12,893 bases of DNA from CAZLAJ01 sp964644605 (GTDB taxonomy: Bacteria; Patescibacteriota; Microgenomatia; UBA1406; GWC2-37-13): contig CAZXWS010000008.1 in NCBI GenBank assembly GCA_964644605.1, positions 1 to 12,893 of the forward strand, read 5' to 3'. Positions 1 through 7,095 of the stretch are shown here, in pieces. The translations under genes were made by a program, and so were the position numbers. The stretch's first letter is position 1, and each line of letters begins with the position of its first letter. Under the pieces are notes generated by a model that worked only from the letters and a program-made list of their open reading frames with translations, was not told the origin of the DNA and did not search any database.

Positions 1-669
1 AATGAAGACACGCTCTGGATAGCCACCGCGCGCAGCTCGCCTTCTGATTTTAAAACGCATAACAACATTGCTATTACTTTACAGAAACACAGCTTGTACG
101 CTCAGGCAGAACGCGAGTTTAAAATTGCACTCAAGATGAATCCCCGCTACGCCGATGTGTATTACAACTTAGGACTTCTCTATTATCAAGACGGATTCCA
201 AACTCAAAAAGCGCTCGATAATTACAAAAAAGCCATACAGTATCAACCGAATTTCTGGCAAGCATATAACGGCATTGCTGTAGTGAATATTGACAATGAG
301 CACTATGATGTTGCAGAACAGTATATCCGTAAAACAATTTCAATTAATCCTGATTTTGTGGGCTCATACCATAACTTAGGTATCGTATACGATGCTCGCG
401 GGGATTATAACCAAGCAATCACAAATTATAAAAAAGCACTTTCCATGGACAACACAATGTGGAACACACACTTTGTATTAGGCCGATTATACGCGCGTTT
501 AAAAGAGTATAAACAAGCAGAGCAATATCTTACAAAGTCACTTGAAATAAATCCGGAGCAGCCGCTTGCGTATAAGGAACTGAGCACCATTTATGCTGCC
601 ACCGGCAGACCGCAACTTGCTAACGAATACGAACTGAAAGGGAAAGAATATGAGAGTAAAAGTAAATAG
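1..669 (+). CDS. TPR-repeat protein, C-terminal part (5' end outside window)
   Basis: The frame is open from base 1, so only the C-terminal 222 residues are visible. An internal TTG at 94 is not a credible start because homology continues upstream of it. The visible part is about six tetratricopeptide repeats (34-residue helical hairpins with signatures such as YYNLGLLYY, AYNGIAVV, SYHNLGIVY and a Pro near each repeat end), a protein-interaction scaffold. It aligns from its first residue (NEDTLW) to near its end with the C-terminal half of the convergent gene at 823-2550, where NEDTLW directly follows the last membrane segments. I infer that the missing N-terminus is the same multi-pass GT-C-like membrane domain and that the two genes are paralogues. 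The last codons (ESKSK-stop) lie in heptamer-periodic DNA. The TPR assignment is secure; glycosyltransferase identity is inference from the paralogue. Confidence 0.88.
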   Translation, partial: NEDTLWIATARSSPSDFKTHNNIAITLQKHSLYAQAEREFKIALKMNPRYADVYYNLGLLYYQDGFQTQKALDNYKKAIQYQPNFWQAYNGIAVVNIDNEHYDVAEQYIRKTISINPDFVGSYHNLGIVYDARGDYNQAITNYKKALSMDNTMWNTHFVLGRLYARLKEYKQAEQYLTKSLEINPEQPLAYKELSTIYAATGRPQLANEYELKGKEYESKSK

Positions 670-813
670 GATATTAGGTATTGGTTAGTCGGTATTGAGA
701 AATATGTACTAAAAGATTGTAGTGGAGCGATTTATCGCTCCTTAATAAGGGTGTGATGAATCACACCACTACGCATTAGTTTTACGATTTCCAAATAACC
801 AATACCTAATATC
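670..813. repeat. 18-bp perfect inverted repeat enclosing a REP-like pair
   Basis: GATATTAGGTATTGGTTA at 670-687 is the exact reverse complement of 796-813. The arms flank about 108 bp that contains the inverted REP-like hairpins at 719-772, giving a nested fold between two convergent genes. Both arms belong to degenerate 7-bp-periodic stretches: AGGTATT at 676-682 and CGGTATT at 690-696 on the left, ACCAATA at 798-804, CCTAATA at 805-811 and TCTAATA at 812-818 on the right. There is no T-tract as in a classical terminator, but the fold could block transcription or protect 3' ends in both directions. It could also be a MITE-like relic. Confidence 0.75.
719..772. repeat. REP-like inverted hairpin pair (BIME-like)
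   Basis: The left half starts with GTAG (719-722) and forms the hairpin GGAGCGA-ttta-TCGCTCC (724-741). The right half read on the minus strand also starts with GTAG (772-769) and forms GGTGTGA-ttca-TCACACC (767-750). The outer GTAGTGG/CCACTAC (719-725/766-772) also pair, and the 740-750 joint is itself an inverted repeat (CCTTA-a-TAAGG). A GTAG-type tetranucleotide beside a palindrome is the recognition layout of REP elements mobilised by RAYT (REP-associated tyrosine, Y1/IS200-like) transposases. No transposase lies in the window, so mobilisation in trans is inference. Confidence 0.65.
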
Positions 814-822
814 TAATAACTC

Positions 823-2550
823 TTATCTCCCTTCCTTCTCCCTTATATTCCCCAGACTCTCTTTCAACGGTGCGTAATTTGAATTGATTTCTATTGCACG
901 CAGTATATTCTCCTCAGCTAATTTATACTCACCATGATTGTAATAAATATTTGCCATATTCGTATATGACTGCCATAAATTCTGATCATACTGTACAGCA
1001 GTTTGATAGTACTCAATCGCTTTTTTATAGTCTCCTTTCATTTCATACGCTTTCCCTAAGTTGTGATACCAGGGGGCAAAGTTCTTTTTCAGTGTTATCC
1101 CTTTTTGTAAAAACGCGATTGCCTCATCATAATTACCTGTGTTCACTAAAATCGCTCCTGCTCCGTTATATGCCTGCCAGTACTGCGGATCGAGAGCTAT
1201 TGTTTTCTTGTAAGTTCGCAAAGCTAAACTTAATTTTCCAGTGGCATGATAAGTGATTGCCATGTTGTAATACCCATCTCTAAACCTTGGATTTAATTCA
1301 ATTGAGCGCTGGAATTCCTGCAATGCTTCGCGATATTGTTTATGCTTCTGGTATATAACTCCCAAGTTATTATGTGATTTGTAATCTGAAGGCGAAACAG
1401 CGGCTGTGGATTGCCATAATGTATCCTCATTTTTCCAATCCAAATTACGCACGATTGTTCGTCCGCTCAGAAAAATTATTGCGACCAGCGCAACAAAAAA
1501 TATATGAATATGTTGTTTTTTGAAATAGGTTCCCAAAAAAATCATTACAGCTGCAATCAATCCTGCGGTACCTAAATACACATACCGTTCAGCCACAACC
1601 CACGCTATTTTAAACGGTAATAATGTCGGCAACAAAGAAATCACAAACAAAGATAGCCAGAAAAATATGCTTTTATTTTTCCGGTATGACCATACAACTG
1701 CAATTAAAAACAAAACGACGACACCTACTCGTAACATAAATTCAACTCGTCCGTATGTTATTTCTGAATGGTATAACGTTAATTTATCCGGCCAAAAAGC
1801 AAGCTGTATGTACGATGATATGGCAGTGACAGCGCGAGTAAACGGATTTTCAAAAACACCTTTCTGATAATACTGCTGATTCTGTAACTGAATTCTACTT
1901 TGCAGCTTAAAAAGATACCACACTCCCCACACAGCACCCACAGCCGCAAAGGGCAGAAACTGAGTAAACCGTTTTTGCAAACTGCCAAAACAGAGTTCAT
2001 AGACTACGAGTATCAGAGGGAAAACAACTGCTTTTTCCGAAATAAAACACGCCGCTAAAAACGAGAGTAATGAAGGAATATAGTAGCGGACATCTTTTGT
2101 AGCTTTTGAATATAAATACAGACCTAGCACTATAAAAAAACTGTACTGCACATAAATTCCGCCGGAAATCCACGTCACCGATTCCACCAGCAGCGGATGC
2201 ACTGCAAACAAAGCAGCAGCAATAAACGCCCATTCTTTTTTTAGTTTGTCTTTGAGTAATAAATACAGGAGAAATGTTGAGCCAAGGTGAAAGAGTATAT
2301 CGCTCATGCGAAAGGCAAACGGCTGCAGTCCAAAAATTTTGTAAATTACATACAGAATAAAGTAGTGCAAAAAAGTTGCCTGCGAAAACACCACACGCAG
2401 GTTGCCGATGTATGGATTATTGAGAAAACCCGCAATGTCATCCGAGACAAAAGTGTTATACACACTGTTGAAATAAGTAATACCAACTAAAAGACATAAC
2501 ACAGCAAACACAAACGCATCATTTCCAATGATTTTTTTGATTTTTATCAT
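823..2550 (-). CDS. TMTC-like GT-C membrane glycosyltransferase with C-terminal TPRs
   Basis: The product has 575 residues. About 1-370 is a multi-pass membrane domain of roughly ten hydrophobic segments, and about 373-575 is five to six TPRs. The N-terminal part has the hallmarks of the TMTC/DUF1736-type GT-C family: an early N-x-x-Y-N-T-F-V-S-D-D-I loop with paired Asp at 37-38, the usual catalytic or metal position, and H-P-L-L-V-E-S-V-T-W-I-S-G near 118-130. Characterised relatives transfer mannose from a lipid-linked donor to Ser/Thr of exported proteins. The TPRs should lie on the outer face, where they may present substrate; donor and substrate here are unknown. The neighbouring Thr/Pro-rich exported protein is a plausible acceptor, but only by proximity. 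The start has an extended -10 (TGTTACAAT) six bases upstream and no SD, suggesting a leaderless mRNA. The last residues (GNIREKEGR) are encoded by heptamer-periodic DNA. Homologous to the truncated gene at 1-669. Confidence 0.82.
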   Translation of the reverse strand: MIKIKKIIGNDAFVFAVLCLLVGITYFNSVYNTFVSDDIAGFLNNPYIGNLRVVFSQATFLHYFILYVIYKIFGLQPFAFRMSDILFHLGSTFLLYLLLKDKLKKEWAFIAAALFAVHPLLVESVTWISGGIYVQYSFFIVLGLYLYSKATKDVRYYIPSLLSFLAACFISEKAVVFPLILVVYELCFGSLQKRFTQFLPFAAVGAVWGVWYLFKLQSRIQLQNQQYYQKGVFENPFTRAVTAISSYIQLAFWPDKLTLYHSEITYGRVEFMLRVGVVVLFLIAVVWSYRKNKSIFFWLSLFVISLLPTLLPFKIAWVVAERYVYLGTAGLIAAVMIFLGTYFKKQHIHIFFVALVAIIFLSGRTIVRNLDWKNEDTLWQSTAAVSPSDYKSHNNLGVIYQKHKQYREALQEFQRSIELNPRFRDGYYNMAITYHATGKLSLALRTYKKTIALDPQYWQAYNGAGAILVNTGNYDEAIAFLQKGITLKKNFAPWYHNLGKAYEMKGDYKKAIEYYQTAVQYDQNLWQSYTNMANIYYNHGEYKLAEENILRAIEINSNYAPLKESLGNIREKEGR

Positions 2551-2556
2551 GTGAAT

Positions 2557-2565
2557 ATTGTAACA
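2557..2565 (-). promoter_or_regulatory. Extended -10 promoter of the TMTC-like gene
   Basis: Read on the minus strand, TGTTACAAT ends six bases before the ATG at 2550. No convincing -35 is seen, as is usual for extended -10 promoters. The expected transcription start falls at or next to the A of the ATG. Confidence 0.6.
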
Positions 2566-2591
2566 GTTTGTTTGGTGTTCATCGAAAGCTT

Positions 2592-2626
2592 AAAAGTCAT
2601 AAGTCAAATAAGACATATAAGCCTCA
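2592..2626. repeat. Short degenerate heptamer stretch
   Basis: AAAAGTC (2592-2598), ATAAGTC (2599-2605) and AAATAAG (2606-2612) followed by ACATATA repeat with a 7-bp step. The 17 bases at 2600-2616 match the reverse complement of 5197-5213 at 16 positions, so related sequences bracket the surface-protein gene in inverted orientation. Confidence 0.5.
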
Positions 2627-2662
2627 TACGAATCACTGCAAACTTGTCCTTCTGAATTTTTC

Positions 2663-2757
2663 TTGTTTCGGATTTCGAAATTCGATATTCGTCATTCGTC
2701 ACTCCTAACCCATAACCCCTAACTACTCACTACTTACTACTATCTACTTACTACTTC
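2663..2757. repeat. Degenerate 7-bp tandem array upstream of the surface protein
   Basis: About 13 heptamers run up to the ATG at 2758. They drift gradually from one end to the other: GGATTTC (2670-2676), GAAATTC (2677-2683), GATATTC (2684-2690), GTCATTC (2691-2697), GTCACTC (2698-2704), CTAACCC (2705-2711), ATAACCC (2712-2718), CTAACTA (2719-2725), CTCACTA (2726-2732), CTTACTA (2733-2739), CTATCTA (2740-2746), CTTACTA (2747-2753). Adjacent units are more alike than distant ones. This is the main content of the 222-bp gap 2551-2772, together with the short stretch at 2592-2626; I see no gene in the gap. Confidence 0.8.
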
Positions 2758-2760
2758 ATG

Positions 2761-2766
2761 TATTAT
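2761..2766 (+). promoter_or_regulatory. -10 element of the surface-protein gene
   Basis: TATTAT lies exactly six bases before the ATG at 2773, the same spacing as at the other starts in the window. It favours 2773 over the upstream ATG at 2758, which would be outside the mRNA. No good -35 is visible in the heptamer array upstream. Confidence 0.45.
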
Positions 2767-2772
2767 GAATTT

Positions 2773-5190
2773 ATGCATAAAAAAATATTTACCTATTCTA
2801 CTTTCATACTGCTCATCATACTCGCGTTGGTTTGTATTAATCGGGCCTATGCAGCAAGCCAAATCACGGTCACGGCTACTGTCCCCGCATCATCCAATGA
2901 CGCGGTGGTCACACTCACATCCTCACCAAACACCAGCACTGTACTACATCAAAATGACGAGGTCACACTCACTGTTTCCTATCGTTCGCTTCTCAGCTAC
3001 AGCACTAACTTTGTACTCGAAACCACTTGGCAACAGGGTTTAATCAGCGGTGGAAATTATGTAGACACATTTAATTATGTTCTTTCCTCCGCAAACAATA
3101 CTGATACCGGTGCCGTACCAGTTATTGATCTGCAAAACAGAAAAATAACCTGGACTTTTGTACTCGCCCCGTCCGCTTCAGCAAAAACAGTAACTTTCAA
3201 ACTAAAAGTTCGCCCCGACCTTCCCACAACCAACACCATTACTGTCGTGACATCAGCTCAAGGACAAGCCGCAGGAGCGTATACTGCTTCAAGCAGCTTG
3301 CAGTTTACGGTGCAGCAACTTATTCTTCCGACCGATACTCCCACACCAACACCTATTCCAACCAACACACCAATTCCCACTAATACTCCTATACCCACAA
3401 ACACCCCAACTTCCGGACCCTCCTCAACTCCAGCACCCAATTCCACTGCCACGCCTATTCCTGTCACTCCAACAAGCACTCCACCCGCACCCACAACCAT
3501 TCCAACAACAACTCCTCAAACAACAGTGCTCAAAATAACGAACGTTACCATTAATGAAGTTGCTGAAAATCACGCCCAATTTAGTTTCACATCATCGAGC
3601 GATAGTAGTTATACAATTAAATACGGCACTGATCAAAAAAAGCTTTCAGAATCAATACAATCTAATGCATTGACTAAAACCCACACCGTGAACCTTGAGA
3701 ACTTGCAGGAAAATACTTCCTACTTTTTTACGATTCTCATTACTGGACGTGATGGCAGCACAGCCCGCTCCGATATCTTTACATTTAAAACCGCACGTTC
3801 AACCGCATTTATAGAAATAAAAAAAGAAAATATTACAATTATTGCGGCAAATATTCCACTTAGCTCACAAGATTCTGACACAGTGATTTTTCCTACAAAT
3901 CAATCATTCACAGTTAATTTAGCATTAGAAAAACCAGAAAACGTGCGCAATATTTTGCTGAAAATTAAAAACGAGCAGGTATTAGGGATTACTAATACCA
4001 TCGCGCCAGCCCCAGTTGAACAAGCTCAGTTGCTCGAAATTCATCCTGGTTACTTTTCTACAGAAATTTCGGCTCCAAACACTGAAGGTTCGTATGGCTT
4101 ATATCTAGAAGTACACGGCACTGATGATAGTTACTTTCTAAAAAAACTACCCTACCAGCTTCACATTTCTCATCCGTTGAAAATATATTCGAGTATCGAC
4201 CACAGCCCAGTAGAAAATGCCGCAGTGACACTCTACAAATTTGAACCATCATTAAAACGATATTCCGCATTTACATCCAACTTTACTATTCCCTACCGCA
4301 CCGATGAACATGGGGAGCTACCATTGATTTTGCCGCTTGGTTCATACCTCATCGATGTAAAAAGCCCTGGATTTTTTCCATTCCAACAGAAATTTGAATT
4401 ATCAGCAAGCAGTTTTAAATTCCCTGAGATTGCATTCGAACCAAACACAGGTCTCATTGGCAAAATTCAGTATTATTCTGCTGCTCTTAACGACAGTACT
4501 ATATATCTGAAAACAGTGCTTAGAAATTTTTATACGTCGCAGCGTTTTGCCGACCTACTGCTCGTGGTTATGGCACTTGCATTTCTTTTTATTGCAGTCA
4601 CCATGCTTTCCTTAGAAGCTCATATCGGCATTTTAGGACTCATATATCTACCCTACCGATTGTTTAAAACAAAACTAAAGCAAGCCACATTGCAAAACCA
4701 ATATCTGCAAATTACCGTACATCAAGAAGGGAAACAACTCAAATTAATATCGGGAGTACGTGTCTTCGTTCTTAATAAATCAAATAAAGTGATATTTAAA
4801 GGCACCACATCAGTGCTGGGAAATATTGCAGTACCCAAAAAATTGCTTACTGAACGCGGTTATCCATTCACAATACGCGCCTACCGATCCGGCTACTTTG
4901 CCTATCCGGTCATGATTACTGCTGAACAGACAGAAACAAATCAGATACGATTATGGATGAGTCGTGAGTATGCGTTTGGCTCCCTAAATTCATTGATACA
5001 TTGGCTGCTTGATGTTGCAGTTACCTTTCTCTCGAATGCTATAGTGCTGTTTATTCTAGCTTCAACCGCACTGACACTCTACTTAAAAGGCGCAGAGACC
5101 GCTACTCCCTTCCTGCTAGCCAGCATTTCAGTGATTGTAGTGTGGGGAATATTCTTAAAAACAAGTTGGAGTTATAGTAAGGAAGAGTAA
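2773..5190 (+). CDS. Exported, membrane-anchored surface protein (Thr/Pro linker, FnIII-like)
   Basis: The product has 805 residues from ATG 2773; ATG 2758 would add five. I prefer 2773 because a -10 (TATTAT) sits six bases before it and the product then begins with a textbook signal peptide: MHKK, a hydrophobic core, then AYA|AS cleavage after residue 27. The order is a DUF11-like beta domain (about 28-185), a Thr/Pro linker with TNTPIP repeats (about 186-251), an FnIII-like domain (about 252-340), and further beta-rich sequence ending in a carboxypeptidase-regulatory-like fold (about 465-550). Then come a membrane segment (592-615) with a second hydrophobic stretch, a second carboxypeptidase-regulatory-like module (about 645-735), and two C-terminal membrane segments (about 744-771 and 776-797). 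Probably a cell-envelope adhesin or scaffold; the Thr/Pro linker is a candidate for O-glycosylation. No enzymatic motif is seen and the function is unknown. The stop region runs into heptamer-like DNA. Confidence 0.85.
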   Translation: MHKKIFTYSTFILLIILALVCINRAYAASQITVTATVPASSNDAVVTLTSSPNTSTVLHQNDEVTLTVSYRSLLSYSTNFVLETTWQQGLISGGNYVDTFNYVLSSANNTDTGAVPVIDLQNRKITWTFVLAPSASAKTVTFKLKVRPDLPTTNTITVVTSAQGQAAGAYTASSSLQFTVQQLILPTDTPTPTPIPTNTPIPTNTPIPTNTPTSGPSSTPAPNSTATPIPVTPTSTPPAPTTIPTTTPQTTVLKITNVTINEVAENHAQFSFTSSSDSSYTIKYGTDQKKLSESIQSNALTKTHTVNLENLQENTSYFFTILITGRDGSTARSDIFTFKTARSTAFIEIKKENITIIAANIPLSSQDSDTVIFPTNQSFTVNLALEKPENVRNILLKIKNEQVLGITNTIAPAPVEQAQLLEIHPGYFSTEISAPNTEGSYGLYLEVHGTDDSYFLKKLPYQLHISHPLKIYSSIDHSPVENAAVTLYKFEPSLKRYSAFTSNFTIPYRTDEHGELPLILPLGSYLIDVKSPGFFPFQQKFELSASSFKFPEIAFEPNTGLIGKIQYYSAALNDSTIYLKTVLRNFYTSQRFADLLLVVMALAFLFIAVTMLSLEAHIGILGLIYLPYRLFKTKLKQATLQNQYLQITVHQEGKQLKLISGVRVFVLNKSNKVIFKGTTSVLGNIAVPKKLLTERGYPFTIRAYRSGYFAYPVMITAEQTETNQIRLWMSREYAFGSLNSLIHWLLDVAVTFLSNAIVLFILASTALTLYLKGAETATPFLLASISVIVVWGIFLKTSWSYSKEE
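3328..3525 (+). repeat. Thr/Pro linker with repeated TNTPIP codons
   Basis: This in-gene stretch encodes about 66 residues made mostly of Thr and Pro, with the hexapeptide TNTPIP repeated in tandem on an 18-bp period. The copies use different synonymous codons (ACC AAC ACA CCA, then ACT AAT ACT CCT). So the repeat is old and kept at protein level, unlike the heptamer arrays, which are kept at DNA level. Confidence 0.75.
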
Positions 5191-5213
5191 TGAGTGATGT
5201 CTTATATGACTTA
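5178..5213. repeat. Heptamer-like stretch between convergent stops
   Basis: GAGTAAT (5185-5191), GAGTGAT (5192-5198), GTCTTAT (5199-5205) and ATGACTT (5206-5212) form a short 7-bp-stepped run. It covers the stop of the surface-protein gene and reaches the stop of the M16 gene. No stem-loop terminator with a T-tract was found in this 20-bp intergenic gap. Confidence 0.4.
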
Positions 5214-6521
5214 AACACCATTAAAATCCTTCAAAAAAGGAGTGATCTCTTTCTTTTCAAAAGGACCAATGAGTGAGAAGTTTAATTTTTCTGGTTTAAA
5301 TGTATCTTTTGCTAACGCAGTCACCTGGTCGAGTGTCACTTTCTCCACTTCCTCAATCACACTTTGTACAGACTCTACTTCATTACGAAGTATCAGTTCA
5401 TTCCCAAAAAATGAAGCTACATTCTCTGATTTTTCAAGTGACAGCAATAAACGGCCTTTAATAAGTTCCTTGGCGTTTTTTAATTCCTCAGCAGTAGCCT
5501 CGCCTGCGGCTATTTTTTTATGCTCAGTCAGAGTCACTTTCACCGCTTCATGCACTTTTTCGATATTATTAACAACGCCAGCCTGTGTTACCATATTTCC
5601 CACGTCGTGATAGAGTTGACGGCCTGTGGAAATGTAGTAACAGAGTCCTCTTTTTTCCCGCACTTCATTAAACAAACGTGAGGACATACCACCTCCGAGA
5701 ATCGCTGATAGAACAGAGAGGACATATTTACGATTATCAAAAAATGAAAATGTGCGATAACCCAAACAAAAATGAGCTTGCTCTGTTTTTTTTGATTTCA
5801 AAATAAACTGAGGTTCAGCTTGGACTTCCTGCACTAATTTATATTCAGCAGATGACTCACCATTCCATGCGCCGAATTTTTCTTCGATAAGCGAAATATA
5901 ACCGGCATAATCTTCATCTTTTTTAAACCCGTTGTATTTTAAACCGCCGGCAACAACGAGCACGACATTTTTCGGATGATAAAAACGAGACATGTATGAG
6001 GTAAAAGTGTCGCGCGTGAAGCTGGTCACTGTTTCCTTTGTACCTAAAATATCATACCCTAATGGATTATTTTTATATAACAACTGTTCAAACAACTCCC
6101 CTACCCGTTCAGCTGGGGTGTCTTCGTACATATTAATTTCCTCTACGATAACACCTTTTTCGCGTTCAATTTCCTCCGGGACAAGAAGGGGATGTAACAG
6201 AACATCGGCCAATATGTCGATTACAGTACGAAAGTGTTCAGAAGTTGCTTTTACCCAATAGCCGGTGTGGTCTTTAGCGGTAAATGCGTTAAAAATGCCG
6301 CCTAAGCCTTCAATAGTGGATGAGATGACAAATGAGTTGGGGTATTTGGCAGAGCCTTTGTAGGGCATGTGCTCAAAAAAGTGAGCTATGCCGTTATTCT
6401 TTTGATTTTCATATCGTGATCCTGCCCCTATCAGGATAAGTGTGGTGATCGTGGGGAATGTCTGTGTATCCACAAACACGACCCGCAACCCGTTTTTAAG
6501 TGTATACATCTTCGGCTCCAT
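5211..6521 (-). CDS. M16-family zinc metallopeptidase (mitochondrial processing peptidase-like)
   Basis: The product has 436 residues, the usual length for a single-chain M16B peptidase of the MPP-beta/YmxG type that works as a dimer. The inverted zinc-binding motif HFFEH is intact at 47-51: His47 and His51 are zinc ligands and Glu50 is the general base. A Glu in E-K-G-V-I-V-E-E-I near 127 is the expected third ligand about 76 residues on. The C-terminal half carries S-R-L-F-N-E-V-R-E-K-R-G-L-C-Y-Y, the conserved Arg/Tyr substrate-binding region. No signal peptide is present, so it is predicted cytoplasmic and probably degrades or processes peptides; the substrate is unknown. A strong extended -10 (TGGTATAAT) lies six bases before the ATG and there is no SD. 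It ends 20 bp from the convergent surface-protein gene. Confidence 0.93.
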   Translation of the reverse strand: MEPKMYTLKNGLRVVFVDTQTFPTITTLILIGAGSRYENQKNNGIAHFFEHMPYKGSAKYPNSFVISSTIEGLGGIFNAFTAKDHTGYWVKATSEHFRTVIDILADVLLHPLLVPEEIEREKGVIVEEINMYEDTPAERVGELFEQLLYKNNPLGYDILGTKETVTSFTRDTFTSYMSRFYHPKNVVLVVAGGLKYNGFKKDEDYAGYISLIEEKFGAWNGESSAEYKLVQEVQAEPQFILKSKKTEQAHFCLGYRTFSFFDNRKYVLSVLSAILGGGMSSRLFNEVREKRGLCYYISTGRQLYHDVGNMVTQAGVVNNIEKVHEAVKVTLTEHKKIAAGEATAEELKNAKELIKGRLLLSLEKSENVASFFGNELILRNEVESVQSVIEEVEKVTLDQVTALAKDTFKPEKLNFSLIGPFEKKEITPFLKDFNGV

Positions 6522-6527
6522 GGGGAT

Positions 6528-6536
6528 ATTATACCA
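6528..6536 (-). promoter_or_regulatory. Extended -10 promoter of the M16 peptidase gene
   Basis: On the minus strand TGGTATAAT is a perfect extended -10, followed by six bases (ATCCCC) and the ATG at 6521. TTGACG at 6555-6560 is too far away (21-bp spacer) to be an ideal -35. A leaderless transcript is predicted. Confidence 0.75.
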
Positions 6537-6593
6537 CGTTCAGGGAGAGGAGTACGTCAAACAGTATCGCCGCTCGAACCTTTTTCGTATTGC

Positions 6594-6652
6594 GAGCTTT
6601 GGATTTCGATATTGAAAGTATGTCATTTTGGTAAGCTCAAACTTGTTTGAGC
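6594..6652. repeat. Heptamer remnant plus short palindrome
   Basis: The 157-bp gap 6522-6678 contains GGATTTC (6601-6607), GATATTG (6608-6614) and GTCATTT (6622-6628), which resemble consecutive units of the array at 2670-2697. Next comes a palindrome GCTCAAA-cttg-TTTGAGC at 6635-6652. The palindrome lies downstream of the PIN gene and could end its transcript, but no T-tract follows it. No gene is seen here. Confidence 0.45.
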
Positions 6653-6678
6653 ACATCCAGAATCAGACAAATTGCAAA

Positions 6679-7095
6679 TCATTTATTCCGTAAGAATTGG
6701 AGAAACATGCCAGGAGTCATAATGATGATATCAAAATCTTCCTTTATTTTTTGCAAATTATAATCTTTGAGATTGTACGTAATCAAATAATTCACGCCTG
6801 CTTCTACTGCCCCAGCAACCACGTGAGCATCATTTTTATCTGACACATACTGCTCATAATTCTTACGGATATCCACAAGTTTCGATTTTAAATGTACTGT
6901 TTCACAACGTCTCTTTATTAGATCATCGAGACGGTCATCGTCAAGACCGAGGCGTTTGCATACAGCGGCACTTTCCTGTATTGAAAGATTAGATACGAAA
7001 AGATTGAGTTTATCCGTATTGAGTAGGAAATATGAAGCTCCTTTATCTGAAATGAGCGAAGAGATAATGACATCTGAGTCAATAAATAGTTTCAT
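6679..7095 (-). CDS. PIN-domain ribonuclease, probable toxin
   Basis: The product is 138 residues, a typical single PIN domain (the family of VapC-like RNases and of the PIN_3 type). Expected acidic active-site positions are present: Asp6 in the first strand (KLFIDSDVIISSL), Glu41, Asp89 in K-N-D-A-H-V-V-A-G-A, and Asp111 in Y-N-L-K-D-Y. The family cleaves single-stranded RNA, often tRNA or rRNA, with Mg2+ or Mn2+. Its ATG overlaps the stop of the upstream HTH gene by four bases (ATGA), with no SD, so translation is probably coupled. This layout fits a toxin downstream of its antitoxin or regulator; toxicity is inferred from the family and not visible. The gene ends 157 bp before the M16 start region. 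Confidence 0.85.
   Translation of the reverse strand: MKLFIDSDVIISSLISDKGASYFLLNTDKLNLFVSNLSIQESAAVCKRLGLDDDRLDDLIKRRCETVHLKSKLVDIRKNYEQYVSDKNDAHVVAGAVEAGVNYLITYNLKDYNLQKIKEDFDIIIMTPGMFLQFLRNK

Noticed and set aside
2663..2757. Possible CRISPR array
   Set aside because: Units are only 7 bp and contiguous, without spacers, and no cas gene is near.
3258..3500. Minus-strand frame rich in Gly and Val
   Set aside because: It is the antisense of the Thr/Pro linker; its VGVG pattern is only the complement of Pro/Thr codons.
5242..5610. Plus-strand Ser-rich frame inside the M16 gene
   Set aside because: It is a shadow of the M16 coding strand, with no start signal or recognisable domain.
6635..6652. 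Intrinsic terminator for the HTH-PIN operon
   Set aside because: The palindrome is good, but no T-tract follows on the minus strand, so it was kept only as part of a repeat feature.
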